Shown here piece after piece: positions 33,754-41,978 of a stretch of DNA of 64,000 nucleotides. The notes under the pieces are model-generated. The model worked only from the letters and a program-made list of their open reading frames with translations, searched no databases and was not told where the DNA came from. The stretch is from assembly GCA_910588035.1 (NCBI GenBank), contig CAJUPY010000008.1, positions 1 through 64,000 of the forward strand, written 5' to 3'. This DNA is from an uncultured Muribaculaceae bacterium. Lineage in GTDB: Bacteria > Bacteroidota > Bacteroidia > Bacteroidales > Muribaculaceae. A program made the translations under genes and the position numbers. The first letter of the stretch is position 1, and the number at the start of each line of letters is the position of its first letter.

Positions 33754-34854
33754 ATGGATCGTTTTTTTATCAGACTTTTTGTGGCATTGTTGTCGGTCAT
33801 GGTATGTTTCGGTGGAAAAGCCGGAAAGCCAGGTCGCGATTACGCTACTCCTCGCAGCGGTCAGGCAAAGTGGGTGTCACCCAAGGGTAACATCTATGAG
33901 GGCAGGTGGCGCGACGGAGATCTGCCGCGCGGCAAGGTGACGATGGCCGACGGGGTTTATGAAGGCGATCTGAAAGATCTGATTCTCGACGGCTATGGGG
34001 TCATGACCTATAGGAATGGCGATGTCTACCGTGGACAATGGCGTGGAGGACATAAAAACGGACTCGGACGGTTTGAGAAAAAGAACGGACGGATTGATTT
34101 CGGTCATTGGAAAAACGGGAAACAGGTTGTTCAGAAGGGTAAACGGTTCAGGCATGAGGATTTTGTTTATGGCATAGATCTGTCTCATCATCAGCAACCC
34201 GGAAGAATTGATTGGAAAAGGTTAGCGATCAAATGTGACGAACAGGGTAACATTGGTGTTGGGAAACGCAGAAACCAGAAATTTCTTCATCCGGTGTCGT
34301 TTGTCTACGTAAGAGCGGTTTTCGGAACTAAGCCCGACAAGACGTTCAAGACACATGTCGCCAATGCACGGCGTCACGGGGTCAGTGTCGGCGCATATCA
34401 TTTCTTCAGCATTTATTCAGATGTCGACAGTCAGATCGAAACGTTTAAGAAAGCATATAAGCGCGAGCCGGGTGACCTGCCTCCGGTTCTTGATCTCGAG
34501 AATGAGAAGGAAGGCGATTTGAAGGGATATGAGCGGGCGTTGAGGAAACATGGAGTCAAGAAAATGCAGAACGATGTCCTCAAATGGCTGAAAGCAATAG
34601 AAAAGCACTATGGAGTCAAACCGGTGGTCTACACACGCGAAAGCTGGATGAGAGACTTTCTTGACAATCGTCAGATCAAGTCTTATCCGCTCTGGCTCGC
34701 AAGGTATCACAATGTGAGACCGCGGCGCGACGACTGGATTTTCTGGCAGATGTCAGACAATGTTTTCCCGACAGGCTATAATTCAAACATCGATGTCAAC
34801 CGGTTCAACGGAAACAATGGAGAGTTTGTTAAGTATCTGAATAAACAGAAATAA
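33754..34854 (+). CDS. MORN-repeat/GH25 lysozyme fusion
   Basis: Exported muramidase of 366 residues. A signal peptide (about 1-20, FFIRLFVALLSVMVCFGGKA) precedes at least three MORN-type repeats (about 45-126: GNIYEGRWRDG, GVYEGDLKDLILDGYGVM, GDVYRGQWRGGHKNGLGRF). The GH25 domain runs from YGIDLSHHQQPGRIDW (D142) to the end, with VLDLENE carrying the DxE pair (D247, E249) and DDWIFWQMSDN near the C-terminus. The active site is therefore complete and should cleave MurNAc-GlcNAc bonds. The ATG at 33754 is preferred over an in-frame TTG at 33748. MORN repeats may bind lipid or wall glycans. The DUF4924 gene is 13 bases downstream. Confidence 0.85.
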   Translation: MDRFFIRLFVALLSVMVCFGGKAGKPGRDYATPRSGQAKWVSPKGNIYEGRWRDGDLPRGKVTMADGVYEGDLKDLILDGYGVMTYRNGDVYRGQWRGGHKNGLGRFEKKNGRIDFGHWKNGKQVVQKGKRFRHEDFVYGIDLSHHQQPGRIDWKRLAIKCDEQGNIGVGKRRNQKFLHPVSFVYVRAVFGTKPDKTFKTHVANARRHGVSVGAYHFFSIYSDVDSQIETFKKAYKREPGDLPPVLDLENEKEGDLKGYERALRKHGVKKMQNDVLKWLKAIEKHYGVKPVVYTRESWMRDFLDNRQIKSYPLWLARYHNVRPRRDDWIFWQMSDNVFPTGYNSNIDVNRFNGNNGEFVKYLNKQK

Positions 34855-34867
34855 AAGTAACGTAATT

Positions 34868-35419
34868 ATGTATATAGCATCTCATAAAAGGAAAGAGAAT
34901 ATAGCGGAATATCTGATCTACATGTGGCAGATCGAGGATATCATAAGAGCAAACGACCTTGACATCGATAAGATCAAGAACAACGTGATTGACCGTTATG
35001 GATTGAACGATGATCAACGCAAGGAGATGACCGGGTGGTATGAATCGTTGATTGACATGATGCGTCGCGAGGGAATCACGAAAAAGGGACATCTGCAGTT
35101 GAACCGCAATGTGATGTCGCAATTGATTGAGTTACATCAGGCATTGTTGAAAGACCCGCGTTTCGCCGATTACACTTCTGAGTTTTACAAGACGCTTCCT
35201 TACATTGTCGAACTGAGATCGAAGGCGGGCGATGAGGCGACAGGTGAGATCGAGACCTGTTTCACGGCACTCTACGGAATGTTGATGTTAAGGTTGAAAT
35301 CAAAGGAGATCACGTCAGCTACCGAAAACGCAATGAGACAGATATCCTCGTTCATCGCCCTTCTGGCCAGGCACTACCACGTTGACCGTGAGGAAATAGA
35401 GAAAGCGGCCGGAAACTGA
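34868..35419 (+). CDS. DUF4924 family protein
   Basis: 183-residue soluble, mostly helical protein. The start MYIASHKRKENIAEYLIYMWQIEDIIRAN and the later MTGWYESLIDMMRREGITKKGHLQLNRNVM are characteristic of DUF4924, a Bacteroidetes-specific family of unknown role. No signal peptide or membrane segment. It follows the lysozyme gene by 13 bases and precedes the MFS gene by 41 bases. Function cannot be inferred. Confidence 0.78.
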   Translation: MYIASHKRKENIAEYLIYMWQIEDIIRANDLDIDKIKNNVIDRYGLNDDQRKEMTGWYESLIDMMRREGITKKGHLQLNRNVMSQLIELHQALLKDPRFADYTSEFYKTLPYIVELRSKAGDEATGEIETCFTALYGMLMLRLKSKEITSATENAMRQISSFIALLARHYHVDREEIEKAAGN

Positions 35420-35460
35420 GCGAACTCATGAGGGTGTGGAAACGTTAATGTATAAAATAA

Positions 35461-36843
35461 ATGTTAACGAAATTCCACATTATGAATCAGGTTTACAACA
35501 TCTCGACAATGCCCCTGAGGCGCGGCCACTACAAGGTTTTGGCTGTCAGCATGATGGAGCAGATCATCGGTGCCGCGTTATCGACGACGGCAGGAATAAT
35601 AATTCCGATGATAGTGCTTATCGGGCATCCACATTTGAGTTCGCTCGTCCAGGGTCTCGTCGGAGCGACCGGTCTTGTCGGAATCGCGTGTGGCTCGGCT
35701 GTCATAGGACGGTTGAGCGACAGAGAGGGTTATCTCGGGTGGTTCAGAGTGTGTCCGTTATTGATAGTCTGTGGTTCGGCGATCGTCTATTTTTTCCCGT
35801 CGTTGCTTGGATTGGTCGCTGGACTCTTTGTCGTCGGCATCGGTGTCGGCGGAGGCTATTCGCTTGATTCGTCGTATATTTCGGAAATCATGCCCGACAA
35901 ATGGAAGCTGTTCATGGTCGGGGTTGCCAAAGGATCGTGTGCATTGGGCTTTCTCGGTGCCGCTGTAGCTTGCCTTGTCATACTGAGGTTGGATCCACGT
36001 CCCGAGATATGGCATTCGCTGATATTGATAGTCGGTGTTCTCGGGCTGCTCACGTTTCTGATGAGATTGTCGTGGCGTCAGAGTCCACATTGGCTGATGA
36101 TGAAAGGGGAGACGGCTAAGGCTGAGGAGGCGGTGAAGTTTTTTCTCGGATCAGATGTCGTCATCAATAAACCTGCGCCGGCTGAAAGCAGTCAGGCCGA
36201 TGTTCCGGCAACATGGGGTGACATGTTCAATGGTGATAATCTTAAGAAAGTCATTCTGACCGGAATACCCTGGGCATGTGAGGGACTCGGTGTCTATGGA
36301 TTCGGCGTGTTTCTGCCCGTATTGATCATGGCACTCGGGTTGACTCCGTCTCACAGCAGCGGCGGGTTACCGGCTATTGTCCATTCGATAGACATGACGG
36401 CGATAGTCAACTTTTTCATATTGCCCGGCTTTGTACTCGGTTTGATTTTTGTAAACAAAATTAACCACATCAAGATGTTGGCCGGTGGTTTTCTCGCCTG
36501 TTCGCTCGGGTTGCTGCTTTTGCTTGTCGCATATGTCTTTAAACTGCCGGCAGCGGTGTCAGTCGCCGGATTTGTGATTTTCGAGATATTTCTGAACGCA
36601 GGTCCTCACCTTGTGACCTTCATACTGCCGTCACAGGTCTATCCGGTCTCAGACCGTGGCGCAGGCAGCGGAATTGCGGCTATGATCGGAAAAATAGGGG
36701 CTGTTGTCGGTGTGGTATTGATGCCGGTATTACTCGATTGGGGCGGAATGGTGCTTGTTTTGACGGTTTCTTTGCTTGTTCAACTCGCCGGAGCAGTCAT
36801 CGCGTGGATATTCGGACGAAAACTCTTAACTTTGCGGTCATAA
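35461..36843 (+). CDS. MFS transporter (sugar-porter-like)
   Basis: 460-residue major facilitator with about 12 hydrophobic helices. Family motifs: AIGRLSDREGYLGWFR-like motif A (GSAVIGRLSDREGYLG) between helices 2 and 3, VVGIGVGGGYSLDSSYISEIMPDKWK, the sugar-porter-type helix 4-5 signature, and RQSPHWLMMKGETAKAEEAV, the PESPRxL-like segment of the central loop. Substrate is unknown. In-frame ATG codons at 35461 and 35482 are both possible starts. The serine acetyltransferase gene is 13 bases downstream, so the two may form an operon. Confidence 0.82.
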   Translation: MLTKFHIMNQVYNISTMPLRRGHYKVLAVSMMEQIIGAALSTTAGIIIPMIVLIGHPHLSSLVQGLVGATGLVGIACGSAVIGRLSDREGYLGWFRVCPLLIVCGSAIVYFFPSLLGLVAGLFVVGIGVGGGYSLDSSYISEIMPDKWKLFMVGVAKGSCALGFLGAAVACLVILRLDPRPEIWHSLILIVGVLGLLTFLMRLSWRQSPHWLMMKGETAKAEEAVKFFLGSDVVINKPAPAESSQADVPATWGDMFNGDNLKKVILTGIPWACEGLGVYGFGVFLPVLIMALGLTPSHSSGGLPAIVHSIDMTAIVNFFILPGFVLGLIFVNKINHIKMLAGGFLACSLGLLLLLVAYVFKLPAAVSVAGFVIFEIFLNAGPHLVTFILPSQVYPVSDRGAGSGIAAMIGKIGAVVGVVLMPVLLDWGGMVLVLTVSLLVQLAGAVIAWIFGRKLLTLRS

Positions 36844-36856
36844 TAAAAACTTGACT

Positions 36857-37618
36857 ATGCATAGGGAATTTATCAATCCGTCGGAGGTAGACGAGATGAT
36901 GCAGATCGGTCGCCGCCTTCTGTTTGACGACTATTTTGACGTCCGGTCAGATGACCACCGCAGACTCACCCAGATGCTTGGCGGACTTGTCTCGGTTTCA
37001 TGTCTGTATGCAGGTACAGACGGATGCGCCGAAGAAGTGGTGCAATCTTTTTTCAATCGATTCACTGAGTTGAAAGAGATATTGGCCACAGATGTCAAGG
37101 CTACCTATCTCGGAGATCCGGCTGCGACGTCGCTTGATGAGGTTGTTTTGTGCTATCCGGGCATACATGCCATTTTTCATCACCGGGTGGCGCATCTTCT
37201 CGGAACGTTGGGAGTGCCGTTGTTGCCTCGGTTGATAAGTGAGCTTGCCCATAGCCGCACAGGCATAGATATTCACCCTGGAGCGTCGATCGGAGAGGCT
37301 TTCTCGATAGACCACGGAACAGGGGTTGTCATCGGGGCGACATCTGTCATCGGAAAAAATGTGAAGATATATCAGGGAGTCACACTCGGCGCACGCAGTT
37401 TCACGCTCGACGAAGATGGCAATCCGGTCAAGGGCATAGCACGTCATCCGATTGTGGGCGATGACGTGATCATCTATTCAAACACCACTGTTCTCGGGCG
37501 TGTCACCATTGGCACAGGAGCAGTTATCGGAGGTAATCTGTGGATCACATTCGATGTCGAACCCGGGGAAAAAATCATACAGGCGCGACCCGATAATTTT
37601 CTGAGAATAAACAAATAG
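36857..37618 (+). CDS. cysE: Serine O-acetyltransferase (EpsC/CysE type)
   Basis: 253-residue enzyme making O-acetylserine from serine and acetyl-CoA, the first step of cysteine synthesis. The N-terminal helical part has LDEVVLCYPGIHAIFHHRVAHLL, and the left-handed beta-helix has GIDIHPGASIGEAFSIDHGTGVVIGATSVIGKNVKIYQGVTLGA, with the catalytic His in DHGTG and HPGA. The end RPDNFLRINK is short. The ATG at 36857 is preferred to the in-frame TTG at 36851. It lies 13 bases after the MFS stop; a link to cysteine or serine transport is possible but unproven. Confidence 0.92.
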   Translation: MHREFINPSEVDEMMQIGRRLLFDDYFDVRSDDHRRLTQMLGGLVSVSCLYAGTDGCAEEVVQSFFNRFTELKEILATDVKATYLGDPAATSLDEVVLCYPGIHAIFHHRVAHLLGTLGVPLLPRLISELAHSRTGIDIHPGASIGEAFSIDHGTGVVIGATSVIGKNVKIYQGVTLGARSFTLDEDGNPVKGIARHPIVGDDVIIYSNTTVLGRVTIGTGAVIGGNLWITFDVEPGEKIIQARPDNFLRINK

Positions 37619-37676
37619 ACGGGAAATATAATATTCATTGAAGTCACGACGTTATATATATCAGTATGTATCGAAA

Positions 37677-38702
37677 ATGACAATGAATCAACGACTGCCA
37701 TATCTTTTGTTATTCGTTCTGTCGGCATGTCAGCTACTGACGGCTCAGATCGGGTCAACCGCATATAATTTCATGGATATCACTTCTTCGAGCCGCATCT
37801 ATGGACTCGGAGGGGTCAACATCTCGACTGTAGAAGACAATATTTTGGTTATTGATCAGAATCCGGCACTTTTAGGACCGGAGATGGACAATCAGATCGG
37901 AGTCAACTACATGAGATATCTCGGAGACAGCAATTTTGCCGGATTGAGTTACGCGCGTGCTGCCGGAGAGAATGGGGCTTGGCAGGCATCAGTGCGCTAT
38001 TTCGGCTATGGAACGATGAAGCAGACAGATGAAACGGGAACGGTGTTGGGCGAATTTTCACCGAAAGACATGCAGTTTGCGGGAGGTTACACACATGATT
38101 TCTCAAACCGCATCAGGGGTGGATTCAACATGAAGCTGCTTTACAGCAGTTATGAGCAATATACGGCGTTTGCCGTCGCTACCGATCTGGGACTCAATTA
38201 TTTTGATCCAGACCGCGATTTGTCATTGTCGTTCGTGGTTGCCAATCTGGGTGGTCAGGTGAAACGGTTTGATGAGAGTTATGACCGTCTTCCGGTCGAT
38301 GTGCGCCTTGGTTGGTCGCAGTCGTTCGGTTCATTGCCGGTGAGATTTTCGGTAACGGCGTGGAATCTGACGAAATGGAAGCTTCCATATTATGAAAACG
38401 GTGACGGAACGTCGTCATCGACACCTGAGCTGAAAGATTCGTTCAAGTCAAATTTGTTTCGCCACCTTGTGTTTGGTGCAGATTTCGTTCCTTCAGAAAA
38501 GTTCTACGTCTCGCTCGGTTACAATTACAAGACCCGCACGGACATGAGCACCTATTCGCGCAGTTTTCTGTCGGGTTGGTCACTTGCAGCCGGACTCAAC
38601 GTCAGCGATTTCAATCTTGGAATAGCATTCGCGCAACCCCACACGGGTGCGACAACCCTAATGTTCAATGTCACACTTAATCTGAACGATTTGTTAAATT
38701 AA
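37677..38702 (+). CDS. porQ: Type IX secretion system protein PorQ
   Basis: Outer-membrane beta-barrel protein of about 341 residues (counting from 37677) of the PorQ family, needed in Porphyromonas-type species for type IX secretion, acting with PorZ/PorU in the attachment complex. After a signal peptide (MNQRLPYLLLFVLSACQLLTAQ) it has SSSRIYGLGGVNISTVEDNILVIDQNPALLGPEMDNQIGVNYMRY, the PorQ hallmark, and alternating beta strands to the C-terminal MFNVTLNLNDLLN. The upstream TTG at 37638 is rejected in favour of ATG 37677 or 37683. The order porQ-cmk-ispH is common in Bacteroidales. The secreted cargo protein at 50.4-52.6 kb would depend on this system. Confidence 0.88.
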   Translation: MTMNQRLPYLLLFVLSACQLLTAQIGSTAYNFMDITSSSRIYGLGGVNISTVEDNILVIDQNPALLGPEMDNQIGVNYMRYLGDSNFAGLSYARAAGENGAWQASVRYFGYGTMKQTDETGTVLGEFSPKDMQFAGGYTHDFSNRIRGGFNMKLLYSSYEQYTAFAVATDLGLNYFDPDRDLSLSFVVANLGGQVKRFDESYDRLPVDVRLGWSQSFGSLPVRFSVTAWNLTKWKLPYYENGDGTSSSTPELKDSFKSNLFRHLVFGADFVPSEKFYVSLGYNYKTRTDMSTYSRSFLSGWSLAAGLNVSDFNLGIAFAQPHTGATTLMFNVTLNLNDLLN

Positions 38703-38730
38703 ACGTTCTCTGAAAATTCTTAGTAAAGAT

Positions 38731-39426
38731 ATGCAACGAATAATTATAGCTGTAGACGGATACTCATCGTCGGGTAAAAGCAGCATGGCCAAGCAGTTGG
38801 CCCGCACAATCGGTTATCGCTATGTCGATTCTGGCGCGATGTACAGGGCGGTGACGCTCTATGCGATGCGCAACGGAATGATTGATGCAGACGGACAAGT
38901 TGACACAGCCGCCATTGTGTCGGCTCTTCCAATGATCGAAATCGACTTTAAAGTTGACGGAGAACGTCAGCTGACCACTCTCAACGGAGAGATCGTGGAA
39001 GATGAAATACGCCAAATGGCAGTCAGCAACAACGTGTCGCCGGTGTCAGCCATACCCGAGGTGCGTCACCGTTTGACTGCGTTGCAGAAATCGTTTGGAA
39101 TCGAGAAGGGCATAGTCATGGATGGCCGCGACATAGGCACCACGGTTTTCCCCGATGCTGAATTGAAAATCTTTGTGAACGCGTCGGCAGAGACCCGTGC
39201 CCGTCGACGTTACAGGGAACTGCTTGAGAAAGGTGTCGAGGCCAATTATGAGGAAGTGCTGGCCAATGTCGTCGAGCGTGATCACATTGACGAGACGCGA
39301 GCCGAAAGTCCGTTGCGCCGTGCCGACGATGCCATAGACCTCGATAATTCTGCAATGACGATAGAGGAGCAAAACCAATGGTTGCTTGACCGATTTGAAG
39401 AAACCGTGAAACGCTTGCCGAAATGA
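38731..39426 (+). CDS. cmk: Cytidylate kinase
   Basis: 231-residue (d)CMP kinase of the adenylate-kinase fold, making CDP/dCDP for nucleotide pools. P-loop DGYSSSGKSSMAKQL (about 8-22), CMP-binding YRYVDSGAMYRAVTLYAM, and VMDGRDIGTTVFPDAELKIFVNASAETRARRR, the lid and catalytic Arg region, are all present. Its stop overlaps the ispH start by 4 bases (ATGA), indicating translational coupling. Confidence 0.96.
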   Translation: MQRIIIAVDGYSSSGKSSMAKQLARTIGYRYVDSGAMYRAVTLYAMRNGMIDADGQVDTAAIVSALPMIEIDFKVDGERQLTTLNGEIVEDEIRQMAVSNNVSPVSAIPEVRHRLTALQKSFGIEKGIVMDGRDIGTTVFPDAELKIFVNASAETRARRRYRELLEKGVEANYEEVLANVVERDHIDETRAESPLRRADDAIDLDNSAMTIEEQNQWLLDRFEETVKRLPK

Positions 39427-40295
39427 ACCGCGTAAAAGTGGAGATCGACGGCGAATCGGGTTTTTGCTTTGGGGTCGTAACGGCCATTCGCAAAGCAGAG
39501 GAAGAGCTTTCGCGATCTGGATCACTGTATTGTCTCGGCGATATCGTCCACAATAGCGACGAGGTTCAGCGGCTCTGCGGCAAGGGGCTTGTGACGATCA
39601 CCCACGACGAGCTGTCGCGGTTGCATGATGTCAAGGTGTTGCTTCGTGCCCACGGTGAGCCTCCGTCGACCTATGAACTTGCACGTAAGAACAACATAGA
39701 GATCATCGATGCGACTTGTCCGGTAGTTCTCCAATTGCAGAAACGTATCAAGAAAATGGCCGATGACACTTCGAGATATCCCCAGATCGTCATATATGGC
39801 AAGGAGGGACATGCCGAGGTCAACGGTCTTGTCGGACAGACGGGAGACCGTGCCGTCGTTGTCCAGAATGAGTCGGAACTTGACAAAATAGATTTTGACA
39901 AAGACATAGAACTGTATTCACAGACGACAAAATCGCTTACAGGCTTCAGGCAGATGATCGAGGAGATTGAGAGACGCAAATCGCCTGAAACGACATTCAG
40001 GAGCTATGACACGATTTGCCGTCAGGTTGCAAACCGTGTTGAGCATCTTCGTGAATTTGCAGCCGGCCATGACCTTGTTTTGTTTGTCAGCGGAAAGAAA
40101 AGCAGCAATGGCAAGTTTCTTTTTGAAGAGTGCAGAAGGGTCAACGAGTCGACCTATCTGGTGTCAAATGCCTCGGAAATAGAGCCGGAATGGTTGCGTG
40201 GAAAATCGTCGATCGGCATTTGTGGCGCGACATCCACGCCCCGTTGGCTTATGGAGCAGGTTCGCGACAGAGTTGACAGTCTGATCAATCAATGA
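39423..40295 (+). CDS. ispH: 4-hydroxy-3-methylbut-2-enyl diphosphate reductase
   Basis: 290-residue [4Fe-4S] enzyme that makes IPP and DMAPP, the last step of the MEP isoprenoid pathway. Three Cys ligands are seen: GFCFGVVTAIRKAEEEL (about 13), IDATCPVVLQLQKRI and YDTICRQVANRVEHL. Conserved active-site stretches LLRAHGEPPSTYELA and GHAEVNGLVGQTGD are intact, followed by YSQTTKSLTGF and GICGATSTPRWLMEQV. The start overlaps cmk. IspH produces precursors for undecaprenyl phosphate, the carrier used by WecA- and MurF-type pathways in this window. Confidence 0.96.
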   Translation: MNRVKVEIDGESGFCFGVVTAIRKAEEELSRSGSLYCLGDIVHNSDEVQRLCGKGLVTITHDELSRLHDVKVLLRAHGEPPSTYELARKNNIEIIDATCPVVLQLQKRIKKMADDTSRYPQIVIYGKEGHAEVNGLVGQTGDRAVVVQNESELDKIDFDKDIELYSQTTKSLTGFRQMIEEIERRKSPETTFRSYDTICRQVANRVEHLREFAAGHDLVLFVSGKKSSNGKFLFEECRRVNESTYLVSNASEIEPEWLRGKSSIGICGATSTPRWLMEQVRDRVDSLINQ

Positions 40296-40310
40296 CCCCG
40301 ATATCGGCTT

Positions 40311-40811
40311 ATGGATAATTTTGTGGCGATAGATGTCGAGACTGCCAACAACTACCCCACGAGCATATGCTCTATCGGGGCGGTCAAGGTGATTGACGGA
40401 GTCATAGTCGACAGGTTTTATGAATTGGTCAAGCCCGAACCTGAGTATTATTTCCGCTATTTCACTGAGCATATTCACGGCATAGGACGGGAAGATACAG
40501 AAAACTCACCTACGTTTGACCGGGTGTGGGAACGTCTTGGCCCGTTCATCGGCAATCTTCCGTTAGTGGCACACAACAAGGCTTTTGACGAGAAATGTAT
40601 CAGGGCTGCATTCAGATGCTACCGGATGGATTATCCCGACTATGATTTCTATTGCACTCTGTCGGCATCACGTCGCAAGATTCCGCGCCATGTGTGCGGC
40701 AGTCATTCGTTACCTTCGGTGTGCGAGGCACTTGCAATTCCGTTCAGAGACCATCACAACGCACTTGCCGATGCCGAGGCGTGTGCGAAAATCGCGATGG
40801 TTCTTTTGTGA
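40311..40811 (+). CDS. DnaQ-like 3'-5' exonuclease (DEDDh)
   Basis: 166-residue stand-alone exonuclease of the DnaQ/RNase T family. The DxE motif is AIDVETANNYPTSICSIGAV (D and E near 7-9), the second Asp is in LVAHNKAFDEKCIRAAF, and the third motif is HNALADAEACAKI (His and Asp), giving the DEDDh catalytic set. Likely a DNA or RNA trimming nuclease, as in other short DnaQ proteins; not the main polymerase proofreader. It follows ispH by 15 bases. Confidence 0.88.
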   Translation: MDNFVAIDVETANNYPTSICSIGAVKVIDGVIVDRFYELVKPEPEYYFRYFTEHIHGIGREDTENSPTFDRVWERLGPFIGNLPLVAHNKAFDEKCIRAAFRCYRMDYPDYDFYCTLSASRRKIPRHVCGSHSLPSVCEALAIPFRDHHNALADAEACAKIAMVLL

Positions 40812-40824
40812 GCCTATAAAAAAA

Positions 40825-40845
40825 GAGCTGTCATCGCGACAGCTC
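40825..40845. terminator. Hairpin between convergent exonuclease and mdh genes
   Basis: An 8-bp perfect stem (GAGCTGTC/GACAGCTC) with a 5-base loop; the flanking A-run upstream gives a T-run on the minus strand. It may be bidirectional or a second terminator for the leftward operon. Confidence 0.65.
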
Positions 40846-40930
40846 AAATTCTTCAAAAACCAATCATTATCATCTTTCTGTTTTTAAAACAAGCATGATT
40901 GAAGTTTGGTTCATGAGGCAGTGAAAAAAA

Positions 40931-40951
40931 GAGCCGGCTTCCGGCCGGCTC
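40931..40951 (-). terminator. Terminator of the leftward mdh operon
   Basis: An 8-bp perfect stem (GAGCCGGC/GCCGGCTC) with a 5-base loop, followed on the minus strand by a run of seven T. It lies 11 bases after the mdh stop. Confidence 0.85.
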
Positions 40952-40961
40952 TCAAAATTTA

Positions 40962-41960
40962 TCAGAGATTGGGGTTGATCTTGTTCCAGTCGGCGATCGG
41001 AGGCAGAACACCCATTTCGATTACCTCGTCGCGGAGAGTGCACAGATGCCGGTAGCTCTGCTCGAGTTCTTTTTGCTCTTCAGGCGTTCCTTCCATCGGT
41101 TTGTGTGTCACACCATCTTTTGTCACTGTCGTTTCCATTGCCATCATGATGTTGTGGAAACGGCTGTCATTCACATAGGTGCCGACAGGCCATGTGAATG
41201 GTTTACCACCCATTGCGGCAGCGATCATCTCGATCGAGAGGTAGGCGGGACTTTGGAACGAAGAGCGTCCGCGCAGATCGATGATGTGCTTGCCACCCTG
41301 AATCACACGGACTTTCATTTCATCCCAATCTTTTTCGGGAAGTTTCTCTGTGCCGATTATTTCGGTGAGCGGTTTACCATCTACCTTTGTTGTTGAGGCG
41401 AACACGGCCATTTGCTCACCGTGACCGCCATAGGTGCGGCAGTTCTCGATCTTGTCGGCAGGAATGTTGAAATATTTGCGCAACTGGTTCTGTAGACGCG
41501 TGCTGTCAAGTGCGGCGAGAGTCGAGACTTGCGACGGTTTCAGTCCAGACCACAGAAGGGTGATCAGTCCGGTGATGTCGGCCGGATTGAAAATCACTAC
41601 GACATGTTTTACATCCGGACAATATTCCTTGATCTTTTTGCCGAAATCTTCGGCTATCAGAGCGTTGCCCTTGAGGAGATCCTCGCGTGTCATGCCGGCC
41701 TTGCGTGCGGCACCACCCGACGAGACGATATATTTCGCTCCGGTGAGAGCCTCTTTTTCATCAGAGGTATATGTCAGATTCACACCTTCGAAGCCGCAGT
41801 GATAAAGTTCTTCGGCAACCCCTTCGAGTGCTGGTGCGAACGGGTCATAAAGACAGATGTTTGGGGTGAGGTGCATCATCATGGCGGTCTGAGCCATGTT
41901 AGAGCCGATCATTCCGGCTGCACCAACGATAACGAGTTTGTCAGTGGTTAGGAAATTCAT
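40962..41960 (-). CDS. mdh: Malate dehydrogenase
   Basis: 332-residue NAD(P)-dependent enzyme interconverting malate and oxaloacetate in the branched reductive TCA path to succinate/fumarate used by gut Bacteroidales. The Rossmann loop is VIVGAAGMIGSNMAQTA, then CLYDPFAPALEGVAEEL with the Asp that favours NAD, SSGGAARKAGMTREDLLKGN, VVIFNPADITGLITLLWSGL and STRLQNQLRKYF, and the catalytic GGHGEQMAVF. It is the last gene of a leftward run beginning at DUF2027; the helicase gene is 18 bases upstream. Confidence 0.93.
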   Translation of the reverse strand: MNFLTTDKLVIVGAAGMIGSNMAQTAMMMHLTPNICLYDPFAPALEGVAEELYHCGFEGVNLTYTSDEKEALTGAKYIVSSGGAARKAGMTREDLLKGNALIAEDFGKKIKEYCPDVKHVVVIFNPADITGLITLLWSGLKPSQVSTLAALDSTRLQNQLRKYFNIPADKIENCRTYGGHGEQMAVFASTTKVDGKPLTEIIGTEKLPEKDWDEMKVRVIQGGKHIIDLRGRSSFQSPAYLSIEMIAAAMGGKPFTWPVGTYVNDSRFHNIMMAMETTVTKDGVTHKPMEGTPEEQKELEQSYRHLCTLRDEVIEMGVLPPIADWNKINPNL

Positions 41961-41978
41961 AAGAATTGATACTTAAGG

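Noticed and set aside
35436..35867. 143-codon frame overlapping the MFS gene start
   Set aside because: It overlaps the MFS coding region in another frame and is Arg/Cys-rich without any domain.
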